NCBI RefSeq assembly: GCF_014650815.1 | Contig: NZ_BMVR01000001.1 | Span: 806,001-870,000 of the forward strand | Direction: 5' to 3' | Origin: Streptomyces flavofungini | GTDB taxonomy: Bacteria > Actinomycetota > Actinomycetes > Streptomycetales > Streptomycetaceae | Length of the DNA: 64,000 nucleotides | Part shown: positions 32,423 to 41,860 of the stretch, piece by piece | Layout of the letters: every line of letters begins with the position of its first letter | Numbering within the stretch: position 1 is the first letter of the stretch | Translations under genes and position numbers: made by a program | Notes under the pieces: generated by a model | The model's database searches: none | Told to the model about the DNA's origin: nothing | The model's input: only the letters and a program-made list of their open reading frames with translations

Positions 32423-33622
32423 CTACGAGGGGGGCCCGAGGCCAGTCAATACTTTCTCGGCCCGCTCCTGGGCACCGTCGTCGACCTCCAGGTCAGGCGT
32501 GATGCCCCGGCCGTCGACCGTCTTCCCCGAAGGGGTGCGGTAGTGCCCGACCGTCAGCTCGGCGACGGAGCCGTCCGGCAGCCTGCTCGGCATCTGCACC
32601 GAGCCCTTGCCGAACGTCCTGGAGCCCACGACGACCGCGCGGCCGCGGTCCTGGAGGGCCCCGGTGAGCAGCTCGGCCGCGCTCATCGTGCCGCCGTCGA
32701 CGAGCGCGACCACGGGTCTGGTGGTGTTCCCGCCCTGCTGGGCGTGGAGCGCCCGCTGCTTGCCCCGTACGTCGTACGTCGCGACGAGGCCGCCGTCCAG
32801 GATCGCGGAGGAGGCCGTGGTGGCCTCGGAGACCAGGCCGCCGGAGTTGCCGCGCAGGTCCAGGAGGATCCCGGCGCCCGCGGGGGCGCGGCGCACCGCG
32901 TTCCGCACGGCCTCGCCGGAGCCCTTCGTGAACGCCGCGACCTTGATCAGCACGGCGCCGCCGCGGAGCCGGGTGACGGTCACGGAGTCCGTCGACAGGC
33001 GCGCGCGGCGCAGGGTCTCCGTCCACGCGCGCGTGCCGCGCTCCAGGCCGAGGGTGACGGGGGTGTTCGCGCGGTCGCCGCGCAGCAGGGACACGACGTC
33101 GGTGACGGGGCGGCCGGTGACGTTCTTGTGGTCGATGGCGGTGAGCTTGTCGCCCGCGCGGATGCCGGCCCGGTCGGCGGGCCCGCCGCGCTGCACCCGG
33201 GACACCTCGATCCTGCCGTCGGCCTCGCGCCGGGCCCACAGGCCGACACCGGTGTAGGCGCCGCCGAGGGACTGCTCGAACTCGCGGTACTCCCCCTGGG
33301 AGTAGACCGACGACCAGCGGTCGCCGCTGCGGCTGACCACGTCCTCGGCGGCCGCCTTGCCGGACTTGCCGTCGGCCATCGCCTCGGCGGCGGCTTCGGC
33401 GGCCTCGTCGGCGGGGTCCGTCTTCCGGTCCCGGGGGTCCTTGGAGTCGCGGCTGGCGGAAACGGAGCGGGTCGACAGAGCCGCCTTGTTCCGGCCTTCC
33501 GCAGCGTCCTCGGACCAGGATCCGGTGGCCGCGCCGGTGGCGAGGACGCTCGCGAAGACCAACGTCAGGGCCGCCCCGCGGCGGATGCGGCGGGGCTCGA
33601 TGTGCCAATCAGGGCCTGACAT
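32423..33622 (-). CDS. S41 family carboxy-terminal processing protease
   Basis: A 399-aa exported protease. The N-terminal helix ALTLVFASVLATGAATG is a signal or anchor. A PDZ domain follows (LGGAYTGVGLWARREADGRI; GGPADRAGIRAGDKLTAI), then the S41 catalytic core: LLDLRGNSGGL, the serine in GGTMSAAELLTGAL and the lysine in SRTFGKGSVQ. Such CtpA-like enzymes cut the C-termini of exported proteins. It lies between ftsX and smpB, 18 bp from smpB, so co-transcription with smpB is likely. Confidence 0.92.
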   Translation of the reverse strand: MSGPDWHIEPRRIRRGAALTLVFASVLATGAATGSWSEDAAEGRNKAALSTRSVSASRDSKDPRDRKTDPADEAAEAAAEAMADGKSGKAAAEDVVSRSGDRWSSVYSQGEYREFEQSLGGAYTGVGLWARREADGRIEVSRVQRGGPADRAGIRAGDKLTAIDHKNVTGRPVTDVVSLLRGDRANTPVTLGLERGTRAWTETLRRARLSTDSVTVTRLRGGAVLIKVAAFTKGSGEAVRNAVRRAPAGAGILLDLRGNSGGLVSEATTASSAILDGGLVATYDVRGKQRALHAQQGGNTTRPVVALVDGGTMSAAELLTGALQDRGRAVVVGSRTFGKGSVQMPSRLPDGSVAELTVGHYRTPSGKTVDGRGITPDLEVDDGAQERAEKVLTGLGPPS

Positions 33623-33645
33623 GTCGGTGAGTCTAGGACAACGAG

Positions 33646-33679
33646 GGGCGCCGCACGGCAGGTTGACCGCACGGCGCCC
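33646..33679 (-). terminator. Hairpin after ftsX
   Basis: GGGCGCCG (33646-33653) pairs with CGGCGCCC (33672-33679), with an inner CGG/CCG stem. It starts 44 nt past the ftsX stop on the minus strand. Confidence 0.6.
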
Positions 33680-33722
33680 GAGGCACTCCTCACACCCGTA
33701 GGAGCGGCGAATACCTGCCGTC

Positions 33723-34640
33723 TCACACCTTCAGGTACTTGCGCAGGGCGAAGAACGCGGCAAGCGCGGGCATCAGCAGACCGATGGCGAGCACCAGCGG
33801 CAGCTTGGCGAGCACCGCGTCCCAGCCGATGAAGTTGATCAGGTTGAGCTTCTCGGAGAGCTGCAGGCCGTGGTCGATGATGAAGTACCGGCCGAGGAGC
33901 AGGAATCCGCACGCGAGCCCGCCGCCGATCAGGCCGGCGACCGCCGCCTCCAGGATGAACGGCATCTGGATGTAGAAGCTGGACGCGCCGACCAGACGCA
34001 TGATCCCGGTTTCACGGCGACGGCTGAACGCCGAGACGCGCACGGTGTTGACGATCAGCATCAGCGCCACGACGAGCATCAGCGCCATCACCGCGAGCGC
34101 CGCCCAGTTCATGCCGTTGAGCAGCTCGAAGAGGTTGTCCAGGACGCCCTTCTGGTCCTCCACGGACTGCACGCCGTCCCTCCCGGAGAAGGCGGTCGCG
34201 ACCACCTGGTACTTCTCCGGGTCCTTCAGCTTGATGCGGTACGACTCCTGCATCTGGTCCGGCGTCAGCGAGCTGGACAGCGGGGAGTCGCCGAACTGCT
34301 CCTTGTAGTGCTTGTACGCCTGGTCCGCCGTCTCGTGCTGGACCGTGTCGACGACCGGCATCTTCTTCAGATCGGTGAGGATCCGGTCCTTCTGCTCGTT
34401 CGTGACGGCGCCCTTGGCGCACTTCGGGTCCTGCTCGGCGTCCGCCTTGTTGCACAGGAAGATCGAGACGTTGACCTTGTCGTACCAGTAGCCCTTCATC
34501 GTGCTCACCTGGTCGCGCATGAGCAGCGAGCCACCGAAGAGGGCGAGCGAGAGCGCTACGGAGACGACGACCGCGAAGGTCATCGTGAGATTGCGGCGGA
34601 GACCGACGCCGATCTCCGACAGGACGAACTGGGCGCGCAT
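33723..34640 (-). CDS. ftsX: Permease-like cell division protein FtsX
   Basis: A 305-aa protein with the FtsX layout: a cytoplasmic start and helix 1 (MTFAVVVSVALSLALFGGSL), an external domain of about 130 residues with two cysteines (IFLCNKADAEQDPKCAKG), then three helices, and SRRRETGIMRLVGASSFYIQ in the intracellular loop. FtsEX resembles an ABC transporter but controls peptidoglycan hydrolases at division sites rather than moving solute. It lies 98 bp after ftsE on the same strand. Confidence 0.94.
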   Translation of the reverse strand: MRAQFVLSEIGVGLRRNLTMTFAVVVSVALSLALFGGSLLMRDQVSTMKGYWYDKVNVSIFLCNKADAEQDPKCAKGAVTNEQKDRILTDLKKMPVVDTVQHETADQAYKHYKEQFGDSPLSSSLTPDQMQESYRIKLKDPEKYQVVATAFSGRDGVQSVEDQKGVLDNLFELLNGMNWAALAVMALMLVVALMLIVNTVRVSAFSRRRETGIMRLVGASSFYIQMPFILEAAVAGLIGGGLACGFLLLGRYFIIDHGLQLSEKLNLINFIGWDAVLAKLPLVLAIGLLMPALAAFFALRKYLKV

Positions 34641-34738
34641 GGCGGCCTTTCAATGGATCAGGGGGAGCGGTGCGGCGGGGGCGGGCGCGGCGGCCGGCCG
34701 CGGTCGGCGGCGGCCGGGAGGGCGCGCCGACGACCGGA

Positions 34739-35428
34739 TCAGTGCTGGTAGCCGTAGACGCCGCGGGACTGGTCGCGGACCAGGCGGCCCTTCTCCAGCT
34801 CGATGACGCGCTTGCGCATCTGGTCCACGATCTGCTGATCGTGGGTGGCCATCACGACGGTGGTGCCGGTCCGGTTGATGCGGTCGAGGAGCTTCATGAT
34901 GCCGACCGACGTCTGCGGGTCGAGGTTGCCCGTCGGCTCGTCGGCGATCAGGAGCTTCGGCCGGTTGACGAAGGCCCGCGCGATCGCGACGCGCTGCTGC
35001 TCACCGCCGGACAGCTCGCCGGGCATCCGGTCCTCCTTGCCGCCGAGGCCGACGAGGTCGAGGACCTGGGGCACGGACTTGCGGATCTCGCCGCGCGACT
35101 TGCCGATGACCTCCTGGGCGAAGGCCACGTTCTCGGCGACGGTCTTGTTCGGCAGCAGGCGGAAGTCCTGGAAGACGGTGCCCAGCTGGCGGCGCATGTG
35201 CGGCACCTTCCAGTTGGAGAGCCGGGCCAGGTCCTTGCCCAGGACGTGCACCTGGCCGTGGCTGGTGCGCTCCTCGCGGAGGATCAGCCGCAGGAAGGTC
35301 GACTTTCCGGAGCCGGATGACCCCACCAGGAAGACGAACTCGCCCTTCTCGATCTCCAGCGACACATCGCGGAGGGCCGGACGGTTCTGCTTCGGATAGG
35401 CCTTGGACACATTGTCGAATCGGATCAC
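34739..35428 (-). CDS. ftsE: Cell division ATP-binding protein FtsE
   Basis: A 229-aa ABC ATPase from GTG 35428 ([19 protein letters not shown]). It has Walker [10 protein letters not shown], the signature [14 protein letters not shown], Walker [13 protein letters not shown] and the switch histidine in VVMATHD. It pairs with FtsX at the membrane to link ATP use with wall hydrolase activation. A longer in-frame extension toward 35923 lies over the divergent small gene and is not credible. The ribosome site is poor, and the divergent 285-bp gap holds its promoter. Confidence 0.94.
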   Translation of the reverse strand: MIRFDNVSKAYPKQNRPALRDVSLEIEKGEFVFLVGSSGSGKSTFLRLILREERTSHGQVHVLGKDLARLSNWKVPHMRRQLGTVFQDFRLLPNKTVAENVAFAQEVIGKSRGEIRKSVPQVLDLVGLGGKEDRMPGELSGGEQQRVAIARAFVNRPKLLIADEPTGNLDPQTSVGIMKLLDRINRTGTTVVMATHDQQIVDQMRKRVIELEKGRLVRDQSRGVYGYQH

Positions 35429-35713
35429 GGATGCACCACGGGTAGCCGGGGGTAGGTGAGCGTGACCATACGCGAACCGGAAGGGGCCGCGCAGTCGGCG
35501 TCCTGAGTTGCGCGGTTTGTTGCGGATCCGACCCGGAACAAATGGGACGCCCGATGCCGTGGGGGCGGGCTCGGCGGCCGGGGCGGGGCGGGCGTCAACC
35601 GGGGGCGGGCGGCGGCCCGCGCCGAATTCCGCGGAAGCTGGCACAGTGGTAGGGGGAACGGTTGAGGTTCCCCGAGCGTTGGGCAGGCTGAGACTGTGCG
35701 GGAGGAGAAGCGC

Positions 35714-35905
35714 ATGACCTATGACAGGTTGGTGTGCGCGAACTGCGCGGCGCCTGTGAGCGAGGGCCGCTGCCCCGTGTGCCGGGCCAACCGGGAGCGG
35801 ATGCAGCACGAGGGCCCCTTCGGCGGCCTCAGCCCCGCGGCCCTGATAGGGCTGCTGGTGGTGCTGATCATGGCAATGGCTCTGCTGGCGCACCAGACCG
35901 CGTAG
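35714..35905 (+). CDS. Small zinc-ribbon membrane peptide
   Basis: A 63-aa protein preceded by GGAGGAG. It has a two-pair zinc ribbon, CANC and CPVC ([18 protein letters not shown]), and one C-terminal membrane helix ([18 protein letters not shown]). It is a conserved Streptomyces peptide of unknown function. Its place divergent from ftsE is conserved, which may hint at an envelope role. It ends 12 nt before a 25-bp-stem terminator. Confidence 0.85.
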   Translation: MTYDRLVCANCAAPVSEGRCPVCRANRERMQHEGPFGGLSPAALIGLLVVLIMAMALLAHQTA

Positions 35906-35916
35906 TCGCTGGGCAC

Positions 35917-35971
35917 TGAACACGTGGAAGGGCCCGGAGCCGATGCGGCTCCGGGCCCTTCCACGTGTTCA
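35917..35971. terminator. Very long bidirectional terminator
   Basis: A perfect 25-bp stem (35917-35941 with 35947-35971) closes a 5-nt loop GATGC between the zinc-ribbon gene and the convergent sortase-substrate gene. Confidence 0.88.
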
Positions 35972-36055
35972 GCCAGCTCCTGAGGGACGTCCGCTACGGC
36001 GCGTACGTCTCCGTACGCGCCGCGTCACGCGTGGTCCCTCCAGGCGCCCCGCCGG

Positions 36056-36730
36056 TCAGGCCGCGGCGCCGCGGTTGCCGACCAGGCGCGGCAGGAAGCG
36101 GAAGCCGACGCCACCGGCGATCATGGTGGCGGCACCGATGATCAGGAAGGTGGTCTCGGCGGCACCCGTCTCGGCCAGCTCGCCGTCGTTCTTGCCGCTG
36201 CCGGTGTCGGAGACCCGCTCGACCGGCTTGGTGCCGGTGTCGGTCAGGCTGTCCTTGCCGCCCTGCTCGGCGGGGTTGGAGCCGCCGCCGTCGGGGTCGG
36301 TGTCGTTGCCGCCGTTGCCACCCGTGCCGCCGCCGGTGCCGTTGTCACCCGGGTCGGTGGGCCGGGTGGGCGGGTCCGAGGGCTCGGTGGGCGGGTCGGT
36401 CGGCTCCGTGGGCGGGTCCGTCGGCTCGGTCGGCGGGTCCGTGGGCTCCGTGGGCGGGTCCGTGGGCTCGGTCGGCGGGTCCGTCGGCTCGGTCGGCTCG
36501 TCGGTCGGCTCCGGCGGGTTGGTGGGCTCGTCCGGGTCGTCATCGTCGCCCGGCAGGTCGACGTCGACTCCGATGCCGTTCTCGTCGGCGGAGGCGCTCG
36601 CGCCGGTCCCGCCGAGCTCGACGCCGACGTCCAGGGCCGAGGCGGCGCCGGCGGCGGTCAGCGAGGCGCCGGCGGCGATCACCGCGCCGGCGGCTATCCG
36701 CGCGATGCGGATCCGCGTCTTCTTCGTCAT
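36056..36730 (-). CDS. LAXTG-anchored repeat surface protein (sortase E substrate)
   Basis: A 224-aa protein. The signal peptide is RIARIAAGAVIAAGASLTAA followed by GAASA. An acidic segment comes next, then tandem EPTDPP repeats (about residues 75-125), a Gly-rich part, and the C-terminal sorting signal LAETG followed by a membrane helix (TTFLIIGAATMIAGGVGF) and an arginine-containing tail (RLVGNRG). LAXTG is the motif used by class E sortases, which also anchor long chaplins in Streptomyces. The Pro/Thr/Glu stalk is probably wall-spanning. No folded functional domain is visible. Confidence 0.87.
   Translation of the reverse strand: MTKKTRIRIARIAAGAVIAAGASLTAAGAASALDVGVELGGTGASASADENGIGVDVDLPGDDDDPDEPTNPPEPTDEPTEPTDPPTEPTDPPTEPTDPPTEPTDPPTEPTDPPTEPSDPPTRPTDPGDNGTGGGTGGNGGNDTDPDGGGSNPAEQGGKDSLTDTGTKPVERVSDTGSGKNDGELAETGAAETTFLIIGAATMIAGGVGFRFLPRLVGNRGAAA
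36365..36500 (-). repeat. 18-bp tandem repeats encoding EPTDPP units
   Basis: Six or seven nearly identical 18-bp units (GGGTCCGTCGGCTCGGTC-type on the plus strand) encode the Pro/Thr/Glu stalk of the sortase substrate. Repeat number probably varies between strains. Confidence 0.85.
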
Positions 36731-37056
36731 CTGGCTGCTACCCCCAGTAGCTGAATCGTCAGTGAGGCAGCGTTCCGGACCGCGGTCGCGGGGTGGCTCT
36801 CGATCGGCCCCCCGGATCACACGCGTCCCGGAGATACGCATGCCGCCCGCTAGCCTTTCCAGTTTTCGAAGCACCGTCAAGGTCGTTGCGGGCGCGATGC
36901 CCGTTATGGGGATAGTTGACCGGCGTACGGACATGTGACTGTGACGTAAAAGGCGCAAGAAGCCCACACGAGGCCCCGGAAGGCCCATAAACAAAGGCAA
37001 CTGCCGCCCGGGGGGTGGCAGTTGCCTCGCTCAGCTTTGTCGACAAAGCGTCGAAA
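36731..37056. other. Intergenic region between the LAXTG gene and prfB
   Basis: No gene is seen. It contains the prfB terminator at the right end and a possible minus-strand promoter (TTGACG at 36875-36880 and AGGCTA at 36851-36856, 18-bp spacer), which would leave a leader of about 110 nt before the LAXTG gene. Confidence 0.45.
36996..37026 (-). terminator. prfB terminator
   Basis: GGCAACTGCC (36996-37005) pairs with GGCAGTTGCC (37017-37026); on the minus strand it is followed by TTTGTTTATG, a T-rich tail unusual for this genome. It starts 31 nt past the prfB stop. Confidence 0.8.
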
Positions 37057-38163
37057 TTACTTCTCCTGCTGCTTGCGCCAGCGAATTCCGGCCTCCAGGA
37101 AGCCGTCGATCTCCCCGTTGAAAACGGCCTCGGGGTTGCCGACTTCGAACTCCGTGCGCAGGTCCTTCACCATCTGGTACGGGTGCAGGACGTACGAACG
37201 CATCTGGTTGCCCCAGGAGTTGCCGCCGTCGCCCTTGAGGGCGTTCATCTTCGCCTGCTCCTCCTGGCGGCGGCGCTCGAGCAGCTTCGCCTGGAGGACG
37301 TTCATCGCGGTCGCCTTGTTCTGGATCTGCGAGCGCTCGTTCTGACAGGAGACGACGATGCCGGTGGGCAGGTGGGTCAGGCGGACCGCGGAGTCGGTCG
37401 TGTTCACGCCCTGGCCGCCGGGGCCCGAGGAGCGGTACACGTCGATGCGCAGCTCGCTCTCGTCGATCTCGATGTGGTCGGTCTGCTCGACCACCGGGAG
37501 GATCTCGACGCCCGCGAAGGACGTCTGGCGACGGCCCTGGTTGTCGAACGGCGAGATGCGCACCAGACGGTGCGTGCCCTGCTCCACGGAGAGCGTGCCG
37601 TACGAGTACGGAGCCTGCACGGCGAAGGTGGTCGACTTGATGCCGGCCTCTTCCGCGTACGACGTCTCGTAGAGCTCGGTCTTGTAGCCGTGGCGCTCCG
37701 CCCAGCGCAGGTACATCCGCTGGAGCTTCTCGGCGAAGTCGGAGGCGTCGACGCCGCCGGCCTCCGCGCGGATGGTGACGAGCGCCTCACGGGCGTCGTA
37801 CTCCCCGGAGAGGAGGGTGCGGACCTCCATCTCGTCCAGCGCCTTCTTGACCGCCGTGAGCTCCGACTCGGCCTCCGCGCGGGTGTCCGGGTCGTCCTCC
37901 TCCTCGGCCATCTCGAAGAGCACGCTCAGATCGTCGATACGCCCGCGCAGCGCCTCGGCCTTCCTGACCTCCGCCTGGAGGTGGCTCAGCTTGCTGGTGA
38001 TCTTCTGCGCCGCGTCCGGGTCGTCCCAGAGGGACGGCGCGGCCGCCTGCTCCTCGAGCACGGCGATGTCTGCCCTCAGCTTGTCGAGGTCCAGGACGGC
38101 CTCGATCGACTCCATGGTCGAGGAGAGGGACTTGAGCTCTTCGGATACGTCGACGACTGCCAC
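37057..38163 (-). CDS. prfB: Peptide chain release factor 2
   Basis: A 368-aa RF2 from GTG 38163 ([13 protein letters not shown]); the GTG one codon earlier is also possible. It has the SPF codon-recognition tripeptide in [15 protein letters not shown] and the GGQ catalytic loop in [16 protein letters not shown]. It releases peptides at UGA and UAA codons. The frame is continuous, so the programmed +1 frameshift of many bacterial prfB genes is absent. It lies 55 bp after pkaB on the same strand. Confidence 0.94.
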   Translation of the reverse strand: MAVVDVSEELKSLSSTMESIEAVLDLDKLRADIAVLEEQAAAPSLWDDPDAAQKITSKLSHLQAEVRKAEALRGRIDDLSVLFEMAEEEDDPDTRAEAESELTAVKKALDEMEVRTLLSGEYDAREALVTIRAEAGGVDASDFAEKLQRMYLRWAERHGYKTELYETSYAEEAGIKSTTFAVQAPYSYGTLSVEQGTHRLVRISPFDNQGRRQTSFAGVEILPVVEQTDHIEIDESELRIDVYRSSGPGGQGVNTTDSAVRLTHLPTGIVVSCQNERSQIQNKATAMNVLQAKLLERRRQEEQAKMNALKGDGGNSWGNQMRSYVLHPYQMVKDLRTEFEVGNPEAVFNGEIDGFLEAGIRWRKQQEK

Positions 38164-38218
38164 CACACCAGCGTAACGGCTACGGCAAGCGGTCTTCCCC
38201 CGGCGGCGGGCCCGGGAC

Positions 38219-39457
38219 CTACGGGACCGGCGGCGCCGAGTTGCTGTTGTCGGGGGTTCCCGGGTCGCTGTCGTCCCCGGAGGTGGCGTACCAGGCGCCC
38301 GCGCCCACCGCCGCGGCGAGCACGGCCCCCGCCACGCCGAGCGTGATCCGGCGGCGCCGGGCCGAGGCGCGGTGGCGGGCCGAGCCGGGCCGTACGGTGC
38401 CTGCCGCGCGGGGAGCCCGTGCGGTGCCGCGGGCGCCGCCCGCCAGCTCGTCGGGGGCGGGGACGCGCATGGAGGTGTGGGTGTCGCGGTTGGCGTCGGC
38501 GGGGGCCGCGCCGGGGACGAGGGGCACGGCGCCGCGGCGCGGAGGCTTCTCGTGCGGCTCCGGAGAGGTCTCTTCGTAGGGCTCGTCTCCGGAGGGCTCC
38601 GCTTCCGGCTCGTCGACGTCCAGCGGCGGCATGCCCGCGAGCAGGGGGAGCTGCTCGCGCAGCCGGGCGCCCAGCTCGGAGGCGCGCAGGCGGGAGGCCG
38701 GGGCCTTGGCCAGGCACTGGACCATGAGCTGCCAGAGCTCGTCGGGGATGCCGGGCAGCGGGACCACGGTCTCGGTGACGTGGCGGCGCAGGACGGCCCC
38801 GGGGTGCCCGCCGCCGAACGGCGTGAAGCCCGCGAGGAGCTCGTACAGGACGGTGGCGAGGGCGTAGATGTCGACGGCCGCGCGCGGGGGCAGGCCCTCG
38901 ATGATCTCGGGGGCCAGGTAGTCCGGCGTGCCGATGATCTTCGTGGCGCGGGTGCGGCGGGGCGAGTCGATGAGCTTGGCGACGCCGAAGTCGGTGAGGA
39001 GGGCCGGGTGCGCCCCGCCGGGGCCGAGGGGGCCCTGCATGTCCAGGAGCACGTTCTCGGGCTTCACGTCCCGGTGTACGATCCCCGCCGCGTGCGCCGC
39101 GGCCAGCGCGTCGGCGACGTCCGCGACGATCGCGACGGCGGCCTCGGGGGCGAGCCTGCGCTCGCGCTCCAGGCGGGTGCGCAGATCCGTCCCTCGTACG
39201 AGGTCCATCACGAGCGCCAGGTCGTTGCCGTCGACCACCAGGTCGTGGACGCCCACCACGCGCGCGTGGTCGAGGCTGAGGAGCGCGGTGCGCTCCTGGA
39301 CGAAGCGGCCGACGAGTTCCTGGTCGGACGCCAGGTCCTCGCGCAGCAGCTTGATGGCGACCGGCCCTTCGGGGCCTTCGCCGAGCCACACCGTGCCGGC
39401 GCTGCCCCGTCCCAGAATCTGGTGGGCCGTGTACCGGCTGCCGATCTTCCGTCCCAA
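38219..39457 (-). CDS. pkaB: Serine/threonine protein kinase PkaB
   Basis: A 412-aa Hanks-type kinase. TTG 39457 follows AGGAG at 5 nt and gives [18 protein letters not shown]; an ATG at 39487 would add 10 residues. Motifs are the Gly loop [19 protein letters not shown] lysine, [11 protein letters not shown] and YLAPE. A Pro/Glu-rich linker leads to one membrane helix near 370 ([19 protein letters not shown]) and a short external tail. It phosphorylates proteins on Ser/Thr near the membrane. It is paired with pkaA upstream, as in other Streptomyces. There is no PASTA domain. Confidence 0.9.
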   Translation of the reverse strand: MGRKIGSRYTAHQILGRGSAGTVWLGEGPEGPVAIKLLREDLASDQELVGRFVQERTALLSLDHARVVGVHDLVVDGNDLALVMDLVRGTDLRTRLERERRLAPEAAVAIVADVADALAAAHAAGIVHRDVKPENVLLDMQGPLGPGGAHPALLTDFGVAKLIDSPRRTRATKIIGTPDYLAPEIIEGLPPRAAVDIYALATVLYELLAGFTPFGGGHPGAVLRRHVTETVVPLPGIPDELWQLMVQCLAKAPASRLRASELGARLREQLPLLAGMPPLDVDEPEAEPSGDEPYEETSPEPHEKPPRRGAVPLVPGAAPADANRDTHTSMRVPAPDELAGGARGTARAPRAAGTVRPGSARHRASARRRRITLGVAGAVLAAAVGAGAWYATSGDDSDPGTPDNSNSAPPVP

Positions 39458-39595
39458 GACTGCTCCTACGGATGTGTGTTGGCCCAAAACTACGCGGCCA
39501 GGGCGCCAACCATCACATCCACAGGGGAAATCACCCCGCAGGAGTCGACAAATCCACAGAGTCGGCCGGGTTCGGCTCCCGAACCCGGCCCGGAC

Positions 39596-41206
39596 TCAGT
39601 TCCCGCCGACCTTGCTCGACCAGTCGGACACCGTGTTGTAGACGTCCTTGATCTGGTCCCAGTAGCTCTTCGTCGTGCCGATCCAGTCCTGCAGCGGGCT
39701 CAGCTCCCAGACCAGCCAGCTCGCGATGAACAGGATGACGAGGACGACCAGGCAGCCCTTGAGGCAGCCGAGGCCGGGGATCCGCGTCCGGTTCGGGTTC
39801 GGCCCGCGCTGGCGGCGCGGCTCCGGGGGCGCGGGCTGCGGCGGCGCGGGCTGTTGCGGCGGCTGGTACGGCTGCGGCGCGTACGGCTGCGGTTGCGGCT
39901 GCATCTGCTGGCGCGGCTGCACCGGCGGCTGGTACGGCTGCGGCTGGTGCTGCGGGGCGTACGGCTGCGGCTGCTGGGGCTGCTGCGGGCGGGCCACCTG
40001 GCGCTGCGGGCGGCGGCGCAGCGGGTCCTGGCTCGGGTCCAGGTACTGCACCTGCGTCTGGTCGTTGCGGTCGCGGGCCGCGCGCATCTGGTTCTGCCAG
40101 GGGTGCGGCTCGTCGGGGTTGCCGCCCTGGTTGTGGCCGACCGGCGGCATGACGGCCGTCGGGTCGGCGTTCGGACCCTGGGGGCCGGTGTTCGGCATGA
40201 CGCTGGTGGCGGCGCTCGGGTCGTACGCGCCCGCGTTGGTCGGCAGGACCTGTGTGGGGTCGGCCGCGCCCGGGGTGCCGGGGACCGGCGCGGGCGCCGG
40301 GTCGGGCGCGAGCAGCGCGGCGACGCCCTCGGCGGCGGCGATCTGGGCGGCGCTCGCGTGCACCCCGATGCCGTCGGCGACGGCCCGCAGCCCGCGCGCG
40401 AGGTTCTCGGCGCTGGGGCGGCAGTCGGGGTCCTTGCTGAGGCAGCGCTCGATGACCGTCCACAGCGGGTCGGGCACGGTCGAGGGGCGGCGCGGCTCGG
40501 CGCTCAGGTGCTGGTGCAGCACTTCGAGTGCGGAGCCCCCGGCGAACGGCGGGCGGCCGGTGACCAGCTCGTACAGCAGGATGCCGGCGCCGTAGATGTC
40601 GACGGCGCTCGTCTGCGGGCGGCCCTCGGCGGACTCCGGCGCGACGTACGCGGGCGTGCCGACGAACTCCTGGGTGCGGGTCAGGCCCGGGGAGTCGGCG
40701 AGGCGGGCGATGCCGAAGTCCGTGAGCATCGGGTGCATGCCGCTCGCGTCCTGCTTGAGCAGCACGTTCGCGGGCTTCAGATCGCGGTGCACGACGCCGT
40801 CGGCATGGCTCGCGGCCAGCGCGTCGGCGATCTGGGCGGTCAGCAGGGCCGCCGCGGCCGGGGTGAACGGGCCGCTCTCGCGCAGGTACTTGTGCAGGTC
40901 CGGGCCCTCGACGAGGTCCATGACCAGTGCGAGCAGATCGCCCTCGACGACCAGGTCGCGGGTGCGCACGATGTTCGGGTGCGTCAGCCTGAGCAGGACG
41001 GAGCGCTCCCTGAGGAAGCGCATCACCACGTCCGGATCGTTGGCCAGCTCCTCCTTGAGGACCTTGATCGCCACGGTCTCGCCCGGCTGACCGGGAACCG
41101 CCGCCTCGGCGCCCGCGGTCTCCCGCTGGCTGGCTCGCCAGACGGTGCCCGTGGCGCCGCGCCCGAGCGGCTCCTCGAGCAGGTACTTGCTGCCTACCGG
41201 CCGCAC
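39596..41206 (-). CDS. pkaA: Serine/threonine protein kinase PkaA
   Basis: A 536-aa kinase from GTG 41206 (VRPVGSKYLLEEPLGRGATG), with GGGAG upstream. Motifs include VAIKVLKEEL, HRDLKPAN, DFGIARL and YVAPESAEG. Residues about 340-465 are a Gln/Pro-rich low-complexity linker (QPQPYAPQ-type units), followed by a membrane helix (CLVVLVILFIASWLVWEL) and an external tail of about 40 residues. It lies 138 bp upstream of pkaB. The FHA-domain gene on the other side is divergent, so the kinases and a phosphothreonine reader share a control region. Confidence 0.9.
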   Translation of the reverse strand: MRPVGSKYLLEEPLGRGATGTVWRASQRETAGAEAAVPGQPGETVAIKVLKEELANDPDVVMRFLRERSVLLRLTHPNIVRTRDLVVEGDLLALVMDLVEGPDLHKYLRESGPFTPAAAALLTAQIADALAASHADGVVHRDLKPANVLLKQDASGMHPMLTDFGIARLADSPGLTRTQEFVGTPAYVAPESAEGRPQTSAVDIYGAGILLYELVTGRPPFAGGSALEVLHQHLSAEPRRPSTVPDPLWTVIERCLSKDPDCRPSAENLARGLRAVADGIGVHASAAQIAAAEGVAALLAPDPAPAPVPGTPGAADPTQVLPTNAGAYDPSAATSVMPNTGPQGPNADPTAVMPPVGHNQGGNPDEPHPWQNQMRAARDRNDQTQVQYLDPSQDPLRRRPQRQVARPQQPQQPQPYAPQHQPQPYQPPVQPRQQMQPQPQPYAPQPYQPPQQPAPPQPAPPEPRRQRGPNPNRTRIPGLGCLKGCLVVLVILFIASWLVWELSPLQDWIGTTKSYWDQIKDVYNTVSDWSSKVGGN

Positions 41207-41860
41207 GTCATGCGCTCCCTGCTGATCTGGCTGGTCTGTGGTCCCGTGGTGCGGTTCCGCCGCCCCGAGGTGCGGTGGTGCGGTCCCGCTCTCTCGCGGT
41301 GCTGGTGTGCTGGTCTGCTCTTCGCGCCGCCCCGTCGTCCGGTACAGCGTTCCGACCCACTGTAGTGCCGCCGAACGGGGCACCGTCCGACGATCTTGCG
41401 CCTCTCGGCGGCCGGAATCGGCCGCACGGCGGACCTTTGTTCGGAGGGAAGACGCTGGACCAGCGCGGTTGGTTGCCGAGGGGGCGCCGTCGGCGCCGGA
41501 AACGGACTTTGGTCCCGGCCGCGGCCGGACTCGGTCCGGCGCGGCCCGATCCGGTCCGGTGTGGTCCCGTGTGGTCCGGCGTGGTCCCGTGTGGTCCGGT
41601 TCGGTCCCGCTTCCGTGCCGGCATGCGGCCGGGCGCTCATGGTCATCACCGCCCACATCGGTCCGAGCAGGCACTTTGCGGGCACGTTTCCGAGCAGAGC
41701 CGACCAATCAAGATCAAATGCGGGTGGGGGGCGGGCGTGTTGTCAGTGGCAGGTGCGAGGATGCTTTCCGTACTGGCCGACGTGCCCGTGTGCGGTGGGG
41801 GGAATCACAGCGCGAGTCCCCGTGCCGGGCGCCCAGCGCAGGAAGGGACCGCTGACGGCG
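41207..41860. other. Long divergent region between pkaA and the FHA/FtsK gene
   Basis: This 654-bp region separates the pkaA and FHA/FtsK starts. No gene is supported: the long open frames are low-complexity and antisense to each other. It holds a 10-bp-period repeat (41531-41610) and, at its right end, an AT-richer stretch with AATCAAGATCAAATG near 41706. Promoters for both genes should be here. Confidence 0.5.
41531..41610. repeat. Eight tandem 10-bp units between pkaA and the FHA gene
   Basis: Consecutive decamers follow the pattern NNGGTCCSGN. Two adjacent 20-bp blocks (41561-41580 and 41581-41600) are 19/20 identical. The 10-bp period is close to one DNA helical turn. Confidence 0.8.

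Noticed and set aside
37057..38163. Programmed frameshift in prfB
   Set aside because: The frame is continuous from start to stop, with no internal in-frame TGA near codon 25, so no frameshift is needed.
39596..41707. A 703-aa version of PkaA
   Set aside because: The extra N-terminus is a translation of the GGTCC decamer repeats; the family N-terminus begins at GTG 41206.
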